A DNA stretch of 64,000 bases. Source: Chondrus crispus (lineage: Eukaryota > Rhodophyta > Florideophyceae > Gigartinales > Gigartinaceae). The stretch spans positions 114,698-178,697 of the forward strand of contig NW_005179222.1 in assembly GCF_000350225.1 (NCBI RefSeq), given 5' to 3'. The notes beneath the pieces are model-generated. The model was given only the letters and a program-made list of their open reading frames with translations. It made no database searches and had not been told where the DNA came from. Position numbers and translations under genes: made by a program. Shown here in pieces: positions 31,762-44,009 of the stretch (its first letter is position 1; each line of letters opens with the position of its first letter).

Positions 31762-32865
31762 TGCCAGCGGGGGAGGCGGTGAGAGTAGCGAACCGCCTCC
31801 GGGGACCAGGTCCCGTCCGTTCCAGTAAATTGCGCGCCTCCTGTCCTTCTTCCTTCTCTTCTTCACTGCCCTTCCCGTTCGGTACTGTAGCCCTTCCGCG
31901 CCGGTCGGGTCCGGCGCGGGGCCGTGGTCGTGTGAAGCACCACTCGCGCATCCGCGGCGGGGGCTTGCCGCTCGGCGGGGGCTCCGGCGCCTCCTGGCCC
32001 GTGGCACCCCCAGCCGTGGCTCCGCCGTCTCGGTAGGCGAGGGCTCGGATGCCACTACAGCGCCACTTCCCCACACCTGTTCGCCGGTTGTCCTCGTGGC
32101 GGCCGGGTTACCCTCTGGCTCATGCCGGTGAGACTAGGCGCGGTGGGTGCCCGAAGTGGTCGCGGGGTGGTTCCTCCAGTTACCCCCGCGACAGTGGAGG
32201 ACCCCCATCCGGTGGGCAATTTTGACCGGATTTTACCGCCCCGCGGCGGGTGGCCTTTTCAGGGCGTTGACGAGCTCCGATTGGGCACCCCCCGGGGTCG
32301 GAGGCGTCTTGAACCGCCTCCATGGGCCAGCGGCCACACGTGCCGGGCGGTGTATGCCGCTCGCGCAACACGTGGCCTACAGTGCCCTGGAGCCCCGGTG
32401 AGGTCGTCCCCAAACGGTATTTACGCGCTGGGATCCGTCCCTCGCCAGCGGGTAGGCACTGGGGTGCCGAGCCGTTTGGCCACCGCCACGTGGGGTAGTC
32501 CTTTCGGCGGGTCAGCCTCCTCCTGCGCCGGGTCTTCCGGCGCGGGACTTGCGGTGACGCGCGCGGGATTCCGCGTGCGTCTGTGGCGACCTTGCCCCCT
32601 CCTGCGCCGGGTCTTCCGGCGCGGGGCTTGCGGTGGCGCGCGCGGGGTTCCGCGTGCGTCTGTGGCGACGTCGCCCCCTCCTGCGCCGGGTCTTCCGGCG
32701 CGGGGCTTGCGGTAGCGCGCGCGGGGTTCCGCGTGCGTCTGTGGCGACGTCGCCCCCGCCTGCGCTGGGTCTTCCGGCGCGGGGCTTGCGGTGGCGATTG
32801 GACGCCGCGCGGGGGAGGTCCTCCTCGGGATCGTCACGCCCCGCGCTGGGTTGCCCAGTGCGGTG
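31762..32865. other. Spacer between antisense ORF and pol, copy 2
   Basis: No gene is recognised. It carries blocks shared with copy 1 and the copy-2-specific 79-bp tandem repeat. Confidence 0.6.
32521..32800. repeat. 79-bp GC-rich tandem repeat
   Basis: Units starting (T/G)CCTGCGC(C/T)GGGTC begin at 32521, 32600, 32679 and 32758, giving three full units and a partial fourth. Copy 1 has only one related unit, so the array expanded after the copies split. The period is not a multiple of three. Confidence 0.9.
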
Positions 32866-35800
32866 TTAGCGGTGACGTGCTGCCGCCCGCGTGCGCCAGA
32901 AGCGGTCTATGAAGGCCTGGGGGAGTCCCTCCGCGGGTTCCCAGGTATCGTCCGCTGGGGCGTAGCCATACCAGCGGACCTTATACTGGGCCCCTGTGCG
33001 GTTCTCCCGGTGGTCGACCAGATGGTCGACCACATACTCCGCGGCGGGTTCGGGGTCTCCGGCCGCCGCGGGCTGGGTCGGGGCGGCCGTAGTGACGTCG
33101 CGGGGTCCCCGCGGCATCCGGGTTATCCGATCGATGCCGATCGATGCTCACGCGGTTTGAGACCCCGTCTTGATCGACGACCACGGTGGTCTCCGTAGCG
33201 GATCGGACGTTTTCGGTAACAGCTTGACAGAGGGTCCCCCGTCATTACTTGGCAGGTCTCCCCGTTCGGTACTCGTCAATGGCCGAGGTGGGCGGTCAAC
33301 ATAGACCAGGTCTCCCACCTCGATGACCGGACGGAAACGCACCTTCTTATCGAAGTCGGCCTTGTATCGCCTTTGCGCCGCGGTTAGCTTCACCCGTGCG
33401 CGCTCAAGGGCGTCGCGGAGTTTACGCAGCGTCGCGCGCTTGTACTGTACCGGGGTCCTCGGATCTTCCGTGTTGGAGACGGCATCCTGCGGTACAGTAC
33501 CGGGCAGCGCCAAACCGGACGGTGGTCGCGTCAGCACCAGGTCGAACGGGGTTGTCTCCGTTGACCGGTGGACCTGCGTGTTATACGCGAAGGTCAGGGG
33601 CTGGATGTATTCGTCCCAGTCCCTCTGGTGCTCCGCGACATAATGTCGGAGGCGCTGTACCAGAGTACGGTTGAACCGTTCGGTTTGCCCATTTGTTTGG
33701 GGGTGATAGGCGGTAGTCAGGTAGTGCCTCACCCCCAGCAAGGCGCACACCGCGTCGAAGAACTTGGCAGCAAATTGTGGTCCGTTATCGGTTAGCACGT
33801 AACGAGGTGCGCCGTATACGTAGACCCAATTGTCCAGGAAGGCGTTTGCCACGACCGACGCGGTGGTTGTCCGTAACGGGATACTGCGCGTCAGCTTCGT
33901 AAACCGGTCGGTCATGACGAGCACGTGGCGATTCCCGTGCGCCGTCTTCGGTAAAGGACCCAGCAGGTCCATGGCGACGAAATCCAGCGGTCCTGCCGCT
34001 GGGAAGAGCTTGAGATCCTTCTGGTGCCTCACCAGGGTTCCCCGGGTGGCAGCGCATGACGCGCAATTCCGTACGGTACTGAAGGCGTCATTGGCCATAT
34101 GAGGCCAATAATATTCCCGCCGGAGGGTATAGTACATCCTCGTACCGCCCGGGTGTCCGGCTAGGCGGGGATGATGGGCGAGGTACAATATCTTCGCCCG
34201 GAGCCGCTTCGGTACAACTCGCTGCAGGGTCCCATCGAGGGGGGACTTGCGGACGACGAACCCGTATCGGTCGACGTCGTAGCACGAGTCCGGGTTCCCC
34301 ACTGTTTCGGCGACCGCCCTACAGAAGGGGTCCTCGGCCTGCTCCCGAAGGAACTCTTCCACCGTTATGGATGAGACGTCGCGTTCTTCGGGTATAACCG
34401 CGAACGCGTGCTCAGCTCTCCCCGGGTCGACGGGGTTCTCCCAGTGTACGGTACCTTGACGGGGGTCTTGCTCCTCCTCTCGCCATTGTACCGCGAAACA
34501 CGGGACCTCGTCGTCAACCGGTTCGGAGGTTGCGCCGTCAACTCGGAGGCGTGATACACCATCCTCGAGTTGGTGCTTAATACCCGGCCGGTACTGTACG
34601 TCGTAGTCGTACTCGGCTAGGCGGAGACGCCAGCGCGCTAGCCGGCCGGAGCTATCCGCCAGGTTGAGAACCCAGCGGAGGGCCTCATGATCCGTACGGA
34701 GGTCAAACGTGTTCCCATATAGATATGGTCGAAGCGTGAGGATGCTCCACACGACAGCAAGGCATTCCTTCTCGGTAGTGGTGTAGTTCTTCTCCGCATC
34801 CGTGAGAGCGCGGCTCCAATAACCGATCGGTAAGCGGTCGCCGTCCGGCTGCTCCTGTAGTAGGGCACAGCCGACCTGGTACGCGCAAGCGTCCGTGTCC
34901 AGGGTGTATTTCTTTCCGTAACGGGGTAGAGCGAGGATCGGTGGGGACACGAGGCGCTTCTTGAGTTCCACGAACGCCTCGTATTCCTCATCGGTAAGCA
35001 CCTCAAACTCGAAGGGTTGATTTTTCCCCGTCTTCCGGTTTAGCGGAGCGGCTATTTTCACGAAGCCCTTCACGAACCGACGGTACACGTTGCACATTCC
35101 TAAGAATGACCGCAATTCCGTTTGGCTCTGGGGAGGTCGAGCGCGCTCGATGGCGACCACGTTGCGGCGCTCGACCTCCAACCTACCTGGTCGAATCACG
35201 TGTCCCAGGTAGGTGACCGAGGTGTCGAAGAAGGCGCACTTCGACAGCTTCAGCGACACGCCCGCGTCCCGCAGTAGGCGTAGAACCTCGCGGACGTGCG
35301 CAACGTGTTCCGTTACGGTCTTGGAGTAGATGATAACATCATCCAGGTACACCAGTGCGGTTTCCCATTTTACCCGCGACAGTATAATGTCGACGGCCCG
35401 CTGGAAGGTAGCGGGGGCGTTCTTCAACCCGAACGGCATGCGGAGGAATCGGTACAACCCGCAGTGCGACGCGAACGTCGTCTTGTCGCGATCCTCCTCG
35501 GCGATTTCTACTTGCCAATACCCGCTGTTGCAATCCAGCGTGGTAAAGACAGTAGCGTCGCCGAGGGAATCGATGCACTCGTCGATCCTCGGCAACGGAT
35601 AGGAATCCCGAACGGTGACTGCGTTGAGCCTTCTGTAGTCGACACAGAACCGCATGGTACCATCCTTTTTAGGGACGAATACCACGGGGCTTGCCCATTC
35701 GGCCGTGGCGGGTTCGATTACCCCTGCCCGGAGCATGCGGTCGATCTCCGTTTTCTCTTTCTCCCGTGCGGTTGGTCCGGCGCGGTAAGGCGCCTGGTAA

Positions 35801-37032
35801 ATCGGGCGAGCACCGGGCTTGAGCTCAATCCGGTGCTTCGTGGCCCCGATTTTTCCCAGCCGGCCGGTCCACATGTCCTTGAATTCGGACAGTACCTCGA
35901 GGATCTCCGAGCGTACCTCCTCGTCCTCGGCACCGATGTGGACGTCCTCCTGCCAGGCATTGGGGTCCTCCTCAGGGGCGGCGGTGTCTTCGGGTTTATC
36001 CGTTCCAACCGCCCCGGGGTGCGCCTTGGGCGGCGTGGCTTGTTCAGCCCCGCCCTTGTCCGTACGGTTGTCAGCGGCTTCTTCCGCGCCCTCCGTTGCG
36101 GTTGAGAGGTTGGAATTAAATATCCCTCCCCCTTCCTTAGCTTCGGCCGCTTCCGCGGCCGAGTCGCCAAGGGTCAGGATGTGAGTGGGCGACGGAAGAG
36201 CCAGTCCGACTACGGTATGCTTCGGGATGTGAACCGAGCGGTGCCCAAAATTGCTGAGCATTACCGAGAACGGTTTTTCGGGGGCAACATCCATGACCCC
36301 CTGTGCCATGAGGGTCAAATTCCTGTGCGCGGTTTTTGGGGAGTTCTGTAAAAAACACAGCCCCCCAACCGGCGTGGCGACCCTCACCATGGCCTGCGTC
36401 ATCGGGGGAATTGTCACCCCTCTGACGAGGCGGATCTTCCGTGACGGTGTGTTGGCGGGGAACGCCACCTGCTTCCGTTCGGGTTTATCCGACGGCGGTA
36501 GTTGTTGTGCGGTGCTCCTCGAGGCCATCTTGCGGTCGTGCCTCGAGGGGGTTGTTCCGACTAACGCCACGGGTGGCGCGTCGTGGAACACGACCTTCCG
36601 TTGCGGTGGGAGGATCGCCTTGACGTGGCGATCCAGGAAGGTCGTACCGAGGATACAGTCCACGGCGAGGCTCGTGACTACCAGGAACGGGACGCGCGCC
36701 ACAAACTCACCGATTCGGACGAGCAGGGGGATTTCCCCTAGTGCCTTCATCGCGCGGTTTGACGCGTCGATGAGCGCTGGGCTCCGAACCGGTTTTATCG
36801 ATGGTCGCCACGACTCGGCGACACACCGTAAATGGATGAGGTTCGGGCCGGCTCCTGAGTCCAGCACTGGTGTGATGGCGACCATCAACGCCTGCTTCTG
36901 ACCATCCGTCGCGGAGATCTTGTAATTCTGCTTCTTGAAGAAGCAGATGGCCTGGACTTCCGTTCGGTTACCCGGCTGCGCTTCCACTGGCGCAGCCGGA
37001 TCGGGGGTGCCTAAGCTTCTGAGGCTGGGCAC
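32866..37032 (-). pseudogene. Chromovirus pol polyprotein, copy 2
   Basis: Domains in order over 1,294 residues of the main frame: aspartic protease (DSGA, residues 58-61); reverse transcriptase (FCVDYRRLNAVT; YLDDVIIYS); RNase H (LDTDACAYQVGCAL); and integrase with an HHCC zinc finger (HHPRLAGHPG, CASC), catalytic MDLLGPLP, LTDNGPQF and TNGQTERFNR. The frame breaks at about 33208, where 16 bases are missing relative to copy 1. It is restored at 33130-33145 by a 10-base tandem duplication (CGATCGATGC twice), so the chromodomain (32866-33117) is again in frame, but a stop lies between. The frame has no ATG near its start and lies -1 to gag, consistent with frameshifted gag-pol expression. Confidence 0.93.
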
Positions 37033-37052
37033 GGGGAGAGACGTCGTCGCCT

Positions 37053-39502
37053 CTACGCGTCCTCCCCGGCTTCCCCCGTCAGCAGCAAGTCCTCGCGGGT
37101 TTCATCCGCGGTTTGCGCCACGGGGTCCTCGGTGTGGTCGAGGTGCGGTTCCTCGACCACGTTGACGCCCGCAGGGGCCGTTTGACGCTGGTTTCGCCAA
37201 GCGGACGGCCCCTGGCGGTTGAACGGGGATCCCGGGCGGAGGCCTTGCCGGATGCGTAGCTTCTGGTAGTTGGCCTCTCGTGCCTCCAGAAGCTTGGCCC
37301 GTAGGCCCGCATCGGCAACGACGGGGCACCCCTCTTGTCGGTGCGTGGTGTCCAGGCAGAACCGGCACGGTGGCGGGCCGGGAAATCTCCCGCCGGAGAA
37401 CCAGACGCGTGGATCCTGCCCTTGCCTCCCGTACGGTCCTGTGCGCACGTCGCCAGGGTTGGCTGGCGGAACCGGGACGCCCGCCGTCGAGGCTGCCGGC
37501 GACGGATAGTAACTCGTCGGTGGCGAGCTCATCGAGGTCGGCGTGGCGGTTTGGTCCGTCACGGCCAGGATTGCTTCTTCAGCAAATCCCCCGGCCGTCG
37601 GGATGTCGGATGCCGACTCAACCGACAGCACCGGCCTCGTCCTTGCGGTGCGGTCAAATCTTCTAGCCGCTCCGGACGGCTCTCGGTGCGCCATGGCGGA
37701 CATACCTTGTCGACGGGAAGCCCGATTGGTTTCCCCGATCGCTTGCGCGTATCGAGCCACGGATTGGTAATCCACATCCGGGTGCGTGGCGAGGTAATTA
37801 CGGACCTGCGCGCACGTGGCGGGAAGTAACCCCTCCACGAATAGGGACTTCAACCGCCGGTCGGAGAATACCGTACCGCATCGGAGGGCCTTGTCCCAGA
37901 GGTGGTTACTGTAGACCTCCTCCGTCATGTTTGAACTCTGACGGAAGGAGGTCACGTCCCCAACCGCTTCGGAAATTACCTCGTCGGTAGCATAGGTGCG
38001 CAACAGAAAGTTGACCACCTGGGGATATGTCCGGAGCAGCTCGCGCCGCTCCACGTCAACCGCCATGGTATTTCCATTGAGACGGGACTGGAGTAGGGCG
38101 TGAGCCTGACCGGTGAGGTAGAATTGGAAGCACCACACGGCGGCTCCTTCGGTAATCCCGTTGTGGTCGCACGCCATCTTGAGGCGTGCGAGGAATCCCA
38201 ATACCGCAATCGGATCTTGACCGCTGAACGTGTGGGACCTCATCTGCACGTCCAGTTTTTTCCGGTAACGGTTAATGTGCCGCGCTACTGTGGAGTCGTA
38301 GCGCGAGCTACGCCGTTCCAGGCGGTAGGTCTTGTAGTTGACGGCCTTAGTAAACAGGTCATTGAGTGGCCTGATTACCGTGGGCCGTCGCTCGTGGCTC
38401 GTCGGGGCAGCCCGGCGGCGTCTGCTCGAGCGACGAAGCCCCTCATCCGACTCGGTGTGGTAGTCTTCCGAGTCGGACGGGTCGTGCCGGTGCCGGTCTC
38501 GGCTTCTATCGCGGCGTGCCCTGTGGCCCCGCCTGCGAGAGTCTTCCGAACCGGATGGGTCATCATCGGAGGGGTATCCTCCCCCTCCGGCATCGCGGTA
38601 TCGCCCGTGGCGTGCCTCGCGGTTATCGCGGTATCGCCAGCGGCGTTCCTCGCGGTCTTCATCCGTCCTGTGACGGGGGTCTTCTGCCTCGGAATACCGG
38701 GTGTATTCCGCTTCGGTCCTGTGCGTGCCGGGTGCACGTCTTCTGCTCAACCGGTACGGGTCCCGATTCTCTGTCTCGGGGAGCCCCAGGCGGTTGTCTG
38801 TCCCGCGGGGGCCGCCCGTACCGGCGAGTATGGGGAGGACATTTTCTGTGGTCCTCCCTGTAGCACCGTGAACGGTTGGGAGATAGATGGCTCTGCCCTC
38901 CGGTGAGGGTCCATCCTATCACTCCCGGGTACGGCGCCGATCGGATCAGCGATATTAAAGCTTGAGCCCGGAACGGTTTCACGGCGCGGCGCCGGCGGCG
39001 GTACCGCGCCTCCCGTTTCGGTAAATGTCGTGGCAAGACGGATGGCCACGGCGGAGCTAATAGCTCCCTTTAGAGCCAATGCGGTCGGAGATTCGTCCTC
39101 CTCCGCGGCGAGCGCTGCCACCACCTCGTCGCGTACGAGGGGGGCGATCTTCTCGTCCAGCAGGGCGCGGAGCGCGGTGTCCGCATGCTCCGCCACCAGT
39201 CTTGGTGCCGTTCGGTCGAGGCAAACCTGGACGACCTGAGGTAGTTCCTCAGCGAGGAAATCCTCCATCCAGGTTTGTAATCGCGGGAGTAACGCGTCGT
39301 ACAGTACTTGTACGCGGTTCCCCCCACCAGCCGGTAGCCCGGCGGTGGTGTCCGAAACGGAAGGGGTCTTCTGGCCCCTGGTAGACGGCGGGCGTAGCAG
39401 GGCTTCCGGATTGTCGATCCGGGGGCGCTGTGCGCCTCTGCCACTGCGGGTACTTGCTCGCCCGGAGGCGGTATCTTCTCCGGCGGAGTCCGCACGGTTC
39501 AT
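37053..39502 (-). pseudogene. Chromovirus gag, copy 2, in two overlapping frames
   Basis: ATG 39502 (MNRADSAGEDTASG) opens a 251-codon frame ending at 38747. A second frame, -1 to it, is already open upstream of 38850 and continues to the stop at 37053-37055. It encodes an Arg/Asp/Glu-rich segment, a capsid-like helical region (TFSGQDPIAVLGFLARLKMA; WCFQFYLTGQAHALL) and a zinc knuckle CRFCLDTTHRQEGC (CX2CX4HX4C). The second frame has no ATG at its start (TTG at 38750), so the split is either a one-base indel or a -1 frameshift. Gag packages the element's RNA. Confidence 0.85.
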
Positions 39503-39611
39503 CGTCGATGATCACTGGCGATCGACGCGGTGATTTTCGACCTCTTTCAATCCGATGGGTAGTTGCTCGCGCTGGCGATCCAGTGCGGGCTCAACCTCTG
39601 TAGTTATACCC

Positions 39612-39627
39612 TCCACAAGAGTACCAA
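39612..39627 (-). other. Candidate primer-binding site
   Basis: Directly downstream of the 5' LTR on the minus strand, after two or three bases, lies TGGTACTCTTGTGGAG. A TGG start matching a tRNA CCA end is typical; the tRNA is not identified. Confidence 0.45.
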
Positions 39628-39629
39628 AA

Positions 39630-40221
39630 TGTGGTATAACTACCTTCGTCCCGACCACTCGGAACGAGGGGGGTTAGAGGTAAGGGAGCGCGCGCCGCTG
39701 GGTAACCCACGCGAGCGCAAACCGTACGGAAGGACTCGAAAAGAGGGAAGGCTCACGTGGCCGGTGACGCACAGCCGGTCGGTGGTGTTAGATCCGGACG
39801 GCCGGTCACGGGTTAGAAGCCTGAGACTTAGAGGTAAAACCGGACGGAGTTAGCAAAAAGCCGTAAAGGGAAGGGAGGCGAGTCTGCCCCCGTTTACTGG
39901 AACGGGGCAGGTGCCCCTGGTCTTAACCCCTCAGTGGGACGCCAGGACACCTGTCCCGCTACAGTAGCTGTTACATACTGTATACCAGCTACTGTACTAA
40001 ATTGGCTAATTTGTGCCATTAACCACTAATTGCTAATTACTTACCGGATGGTCGCACACGTGTGCCCGTGGCCACGGCCGGCGCCAACGGTTGTGTCACG
40101 TGTACGCCGTGGAGGTACTACTGTGCTCGCAGCGGGCGCGTGCACGATTATTACAGTAGTAACCGCCCGTCTCGGGGGTTCTCATCTCCCACCGGGGGTC
40201 GCGGTGTGGAGTTGTACCACA
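39630..40221 (-). repeat. Chromovirus LTR (5' LTR of copy 2)
   Basis: 592 bp with the same termini as the partner at 28549-29138. Visible differences include a T for C near 39698, an A for G in GACGCACAG and two extra bases in GTCTGCCCCCG. Confidence 0.95.
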
Positions 40222-41849
40222 AGGGAGAGGAGGAGGAAGGCGGGCTGGGAAAATTGTTGATAAGAACCTAACTGCAAGGAGGATTATAATGGAAAAGAGT
40301 TTGTTACGACGACTGTTTCCAATATCAGTCATGCCAGCCAAATACATTTGGTTACGCATTCTCTTACGCCGCATGGGTCAGTCGCAAATCCCCGATGTGA
40401 GCAGAATTGCTTTAAAGGCGAAATAACAGAAGAAGATTCGTCCGTTATGCCGCCCACGCCGACGCCCACCCTTCGTCCTCGTTCGTCGCCGAATGGATTC
40501 CGTGCTGCCGACACAGGAATTGCTCAACTTCGGGCATTTGATATGGAGAGGGTGCCCGAGATCTTCCTCCACCTGCAGGCCGCAACCCATGCGAACTTCC
40601 CCAGACGTGAGTAGGAAGAATTAGTTGGCGAGGAAAAGGCGGAGGCAGGACGAGGTCGAGCGCTGCGCAGGGGTACAGTAGGGGAGGGGGAACACTGAGA
40701 CGGCGGGATGCGGAGAGAGAGGTGCGGCGCGGGACGAGGCGCGAGGACTGATATAAGACGATACGGTAAAGGCCGCGAAGTGGAGGCGAGAAACCTGCTG
40801 ATGATTTCTAAGGGGAGGATATGTGTAATGATCTGTAAGTGGGTGTTCGCACACAGTAAACGTGTACATATGCACACCGATAACATGTGTGTTCGTGTAA
40901 TCGGTGTACACGACTTGTCGCTGAGAAGAGCACCGTTGCCAAGTGTCGTTCCGCGCAAGTCTTTCTGCCACCACATATTTAGTGCAGATGGCCTCGATAT
41001 AGATGGCGTGAGAAGGGGTCTGAACTGCTCATACGCGTCCCGCATTCCTGTCCGATTTGTAGGATCATTGCAATATGCTGCAGTGTAGCCGTAGTGTTGC
41101 CATAGTTTGAACGTATGATGATTGCAGTTCTACGGTGCTGTACAGTACAGTGCATGGGCCATATCACATACACTGCATCCGTACGGTACACATACTACGC
41201 CCATACTGCGCAAATGCCCCAATAGTCATACTACACGCATACTACGGTTGGTTTGCTAGGGTGCATGCGGCACAATGGGCCAGGACATTGCAGCCGCAAC
41301 CGGGCATATCAAGGATGCTGTACAGTAACATCCATTCAAATACGGGAATACGAATTGAATGTCTCGAAACAGACTTGGCAACGCTGGCCATTGTCGTGAT
41401 GAAGAGCATCGCAATTTTCTTTATCAACAACGTTGAATGGTTTTAGGCGGTTGGTTTAGGCAGTTTCTTATAAACAGCAACCGCGTCAACGACTATTTGA
41501 GGAGCACGATTCTGCGGGTCGCTGTCGTACGCAGTGCCAGAAATGCGTAGAAGCAATAAGGAATCGCGTTTGATCTGCGGACGCTTAGAGTGTTTATCTA
41601 TCAAGCACTCACGGGGGGATTTTATTTGTCATGGAGGAGAGGATCTGACAAGAGATTCTTGCGAATCGGGGTAAGGCAGAGATCCCGAAGATGATACTGT
41701 CGACGGACGGGCACGCGTTGTTGAAAGCGCTGCTGCGTACCAACTCATTACGGCAGCCGACATGCCAGGCTCTACGCAAGTTCAGGATTTTCGTGGGAGT
41801 GGAATTGGACGGGCCGAGCCACGAGGTGCCTCACAAAACTTCTGTCAAG
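40222..41849. other. Stretch without recognised gene
   Basis: No convincing gene is seen. Short frames exist but lack recognisable domains. It includes TACAGTAC motifs (41141-41150). Confidence 0.4.
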
Positions 41850-42013
41850 TCAAGAACGTGACGGACAAGATTGGGCATCCGTTTTACACGCAGGCTCAAC
41901 ACACCCCGACTTTCATTGTGGTAACGGTGGTAAATACCGTGGATGGGCTATGTATACGTGTAAGATACGACAGGAAGTGGAGGATAGCCGGTGGCAGTAC
42001 CGAGCGTAAAACA

Positions 42014-43972
42014 TTAAGATACGACAGTCGCCGCGCTTGGTGGTGGTGTGGCAGATATCCGGAGCGGGGAAAGTTGATGGGTGAAGATCGTGGGTTTGAG
42101 GCTTTTCGTTAGACAATCTTCAGGGTTGTCTTTGGATGGGATCTTCATTGGACTGATGCGCTTGCGCAAGACTTGCTCATTGACGTAGTGATATTTCACG
42201 TTTATGTGCTTGGATTTAGGGGTTGAATGTTGGGATTTGGCCGTGGTGATCGTGCCAGCGTTGTCGATGTGAAGGGATGTTAGGATGGAGGGGTCAAGGG
42301 CACGAAAGTCGTGAAGGAGGTTCCGCAGACAGTTTGCGTGTCGTGAGGCATTTAAGGCGGATATGTAGTCTGCTTCCCATGTGGATGATGCAACGAATTT
42401 TTGGCGTTTCGATTGCCAGGCTATTGCTTCGTGTCGCCAGAAGGCGACAAAGCCGAATGTAGATCGGCGCGTGTCGAGGCACGAGGCGTAGTCCGGGTCG
42501 GAGTATGCGAGGAGGGGTTGGGATGGTGTTGGATTTGTGTATGTAATGCCATGATCGGGGGTGTGATGGAGGTAGCGGAGGACTCGCTGGGCGGCGTGCC
42601 AGTGACGTTGGCATGGATCGTGGGAGTACTGACCGAGGAGACCTGTGATGGACGCGAGGTCAAGTCGGGTGCTGTCGGCAAGGTATCGGAGACAGCCGAT
42701 GGCTGCCGAGTAAGGGGTGGAGGGTGGTAGTTTGGCCTCGTCTGGGCGGCGTGCGGAGATTACCGTGGTGTCGTATGGGGTGGGCTGGGGTTGCATTTGT
42801 CCATGTTGAACCGTTTGAGAATTTCTGCAATGACTGCAGGTTGGCTGATGGAGATGGAGGTGGGTGTGCGGTCCACTTTCCATCCCAAGAGGTGACGAAC
42901 GGGGCCAAGATTCTTGACGGTGTAGCGGGAGGCGAGCTTGTTGCGGGTGGCGTCGAGCAGGAGCCAGTGGTTGCTGATGGCGAGGAGGTCGTGGATGGTG
43001 ATAACGAAAAGGACGAAGTGGGGGATGCAATCGCTTCGGAGCATGGAGGTGCAGCTGTCGTTGGTGAGGCGTCTGAAATTCCCTAGTTTGACATTGATTG
43101 CGAGACCTGAGGTGAATATTTTGCAGGCTTGTTTAGTGCCGTAGATGTTGCCTGTGAGTACACCAACGTGCCGGGGGTGTTTGTGTGATCCGTCAAATTG
43201 CGGGGGTTGATGTACATATATTGTCTCTTCTGGGCCGAGGATCTCATGGAGGAATGCGGACTCTAGGTCCCAGTGTTCAGCGATAAATGGGGTGCCGGCG
43301 ATAAGGGCGAGGGCACAGCGGATGGCATCGCGGTCGGCAAGAGGGCTCAAGGTTTTGTCGGGGGTCGAAGTGGACGTGGGGGGATTCGTTTGTCGCCGCG
43401 AGCTGTGCATCGCGTTTTCCGGGAGATGACGTTGCCTGGTTCGTCGCGTTTGAGACGCAATGTGAATTTCAGCGGGAGAAGTGTGCCTTGGGGGGTAGGG
43501 TGGATTTGGGGATGTACGAAAGTGTGCCGTGTTTTTCTAGGCTGGCGAGTTCTGCGCTCCATGATTGTTCCCATAGGTGGGAGTCTGGTGCCTGGCGTGC
43601 CGCGCGAAGGGAGCGTGGATTAGTTGCCGTGTCGTCGGGTTCTGCGTTGTGGTTCAGGGTTTTAAGGCAGAATGTGAGCATGGACATGAGGGGTTCGATG
43701 TGATCATCGAGTATTATGGTGGCAGTAGAGTTGTTGTTTTGGTTCAGTAGAACGGGGGTGCCGTGGCATGTGGGAGGTGGAGGGGGTTGTTTTCTTGATT
43801 GTATAGACACGGGGTCGCGGTAGGGGTCGTACGAGATAATCAGAGGCACGACAGCGGGTGGTTTTCTTGGTGGTGAGGTTCCATGTGACGTAGTGGGTGG
43901 GGTCTCACGGTATAGGTAGCGGTGGAGTTGTGCGCGGGGTTGGAGCTTGGTTTTTGGTGCAGGGTTGGTCAC
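42014..43972 (-). pseudogene. Copia reverse transcriptase and RNase H remnant
   Basis: Three overlapping frames carry one degraded polyprotein. 43972-43469 holds the start of RT (WSAELASLEKHGTLSYIP). 43410-42760 holds the RT core (HWDLESAFLHEIL, where DVKSAFL is usual; VITIHDLLAISN where YVDDxL is usual; VKNLGPVRHLLGW). 43030-42014 holds the RNase H region (RLDLASITGLLGQY; TFGFVAFWRHEAIAWQSKRQ; HIDNAGTITTAKSQHSTPKS). Frame changes lie near 43420 and 42780. The YVDD motif is altered, so activity is lost. Confidence 0.85.
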
Positions 43973-44009
43973 GTACCCGTGTTGGCCGAAGGGAAGTGGT
44001 GTGGTGATG

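Larger units (their letters stand above)
28549..40221 (-). mobile_element. Chromovirus (Ty3/gypsy), copy 2, full structure
   Basis: In sense order (minus strand): 5' LTR 40221-39630, candidate primer site, gag 39502-37053, pol 37032-32866 with chromodomain, spacer, antisense ORF (plus strand, 29429-31761), 3' LTR 29138-28549. The LTRs differ at only a few positions, giving an identity near 99%. The bases left of 28549 (CTACT) and right of 40221 (AGGGA) do not match, so no target duplication is seen. Frameshifts in gag, pol and the antisense ORF make it non-autonomous now. Confidence 0.93.

Noticed and set aside
30451..32076. 541-codon minus-strand open frame in the chromovirus
   Set aside because: It lies opposite the conserved antisense ORF in very GC-rich sequence and is not the frame conserved between copies; it looks like a shadow.
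35296..36105. Plus-strand frame of 269 codons inside pol
   Set aside because: Shadow of the reverse transcriptase coding strand.
37060..37100. -1 slip site at the chromovirus gag-pol junction
   Set aside because: The phase fits a -1 shift, but the only candidate run (ACG GGG GAA) does not follow the usual slip pattern.
38747..38750. Possible ATGA stop-start overlap between two gag frames
   Set aside because: The actual bases are TTGA; there is no ATG at the start of the second frame, so reinitiation there is not supported.
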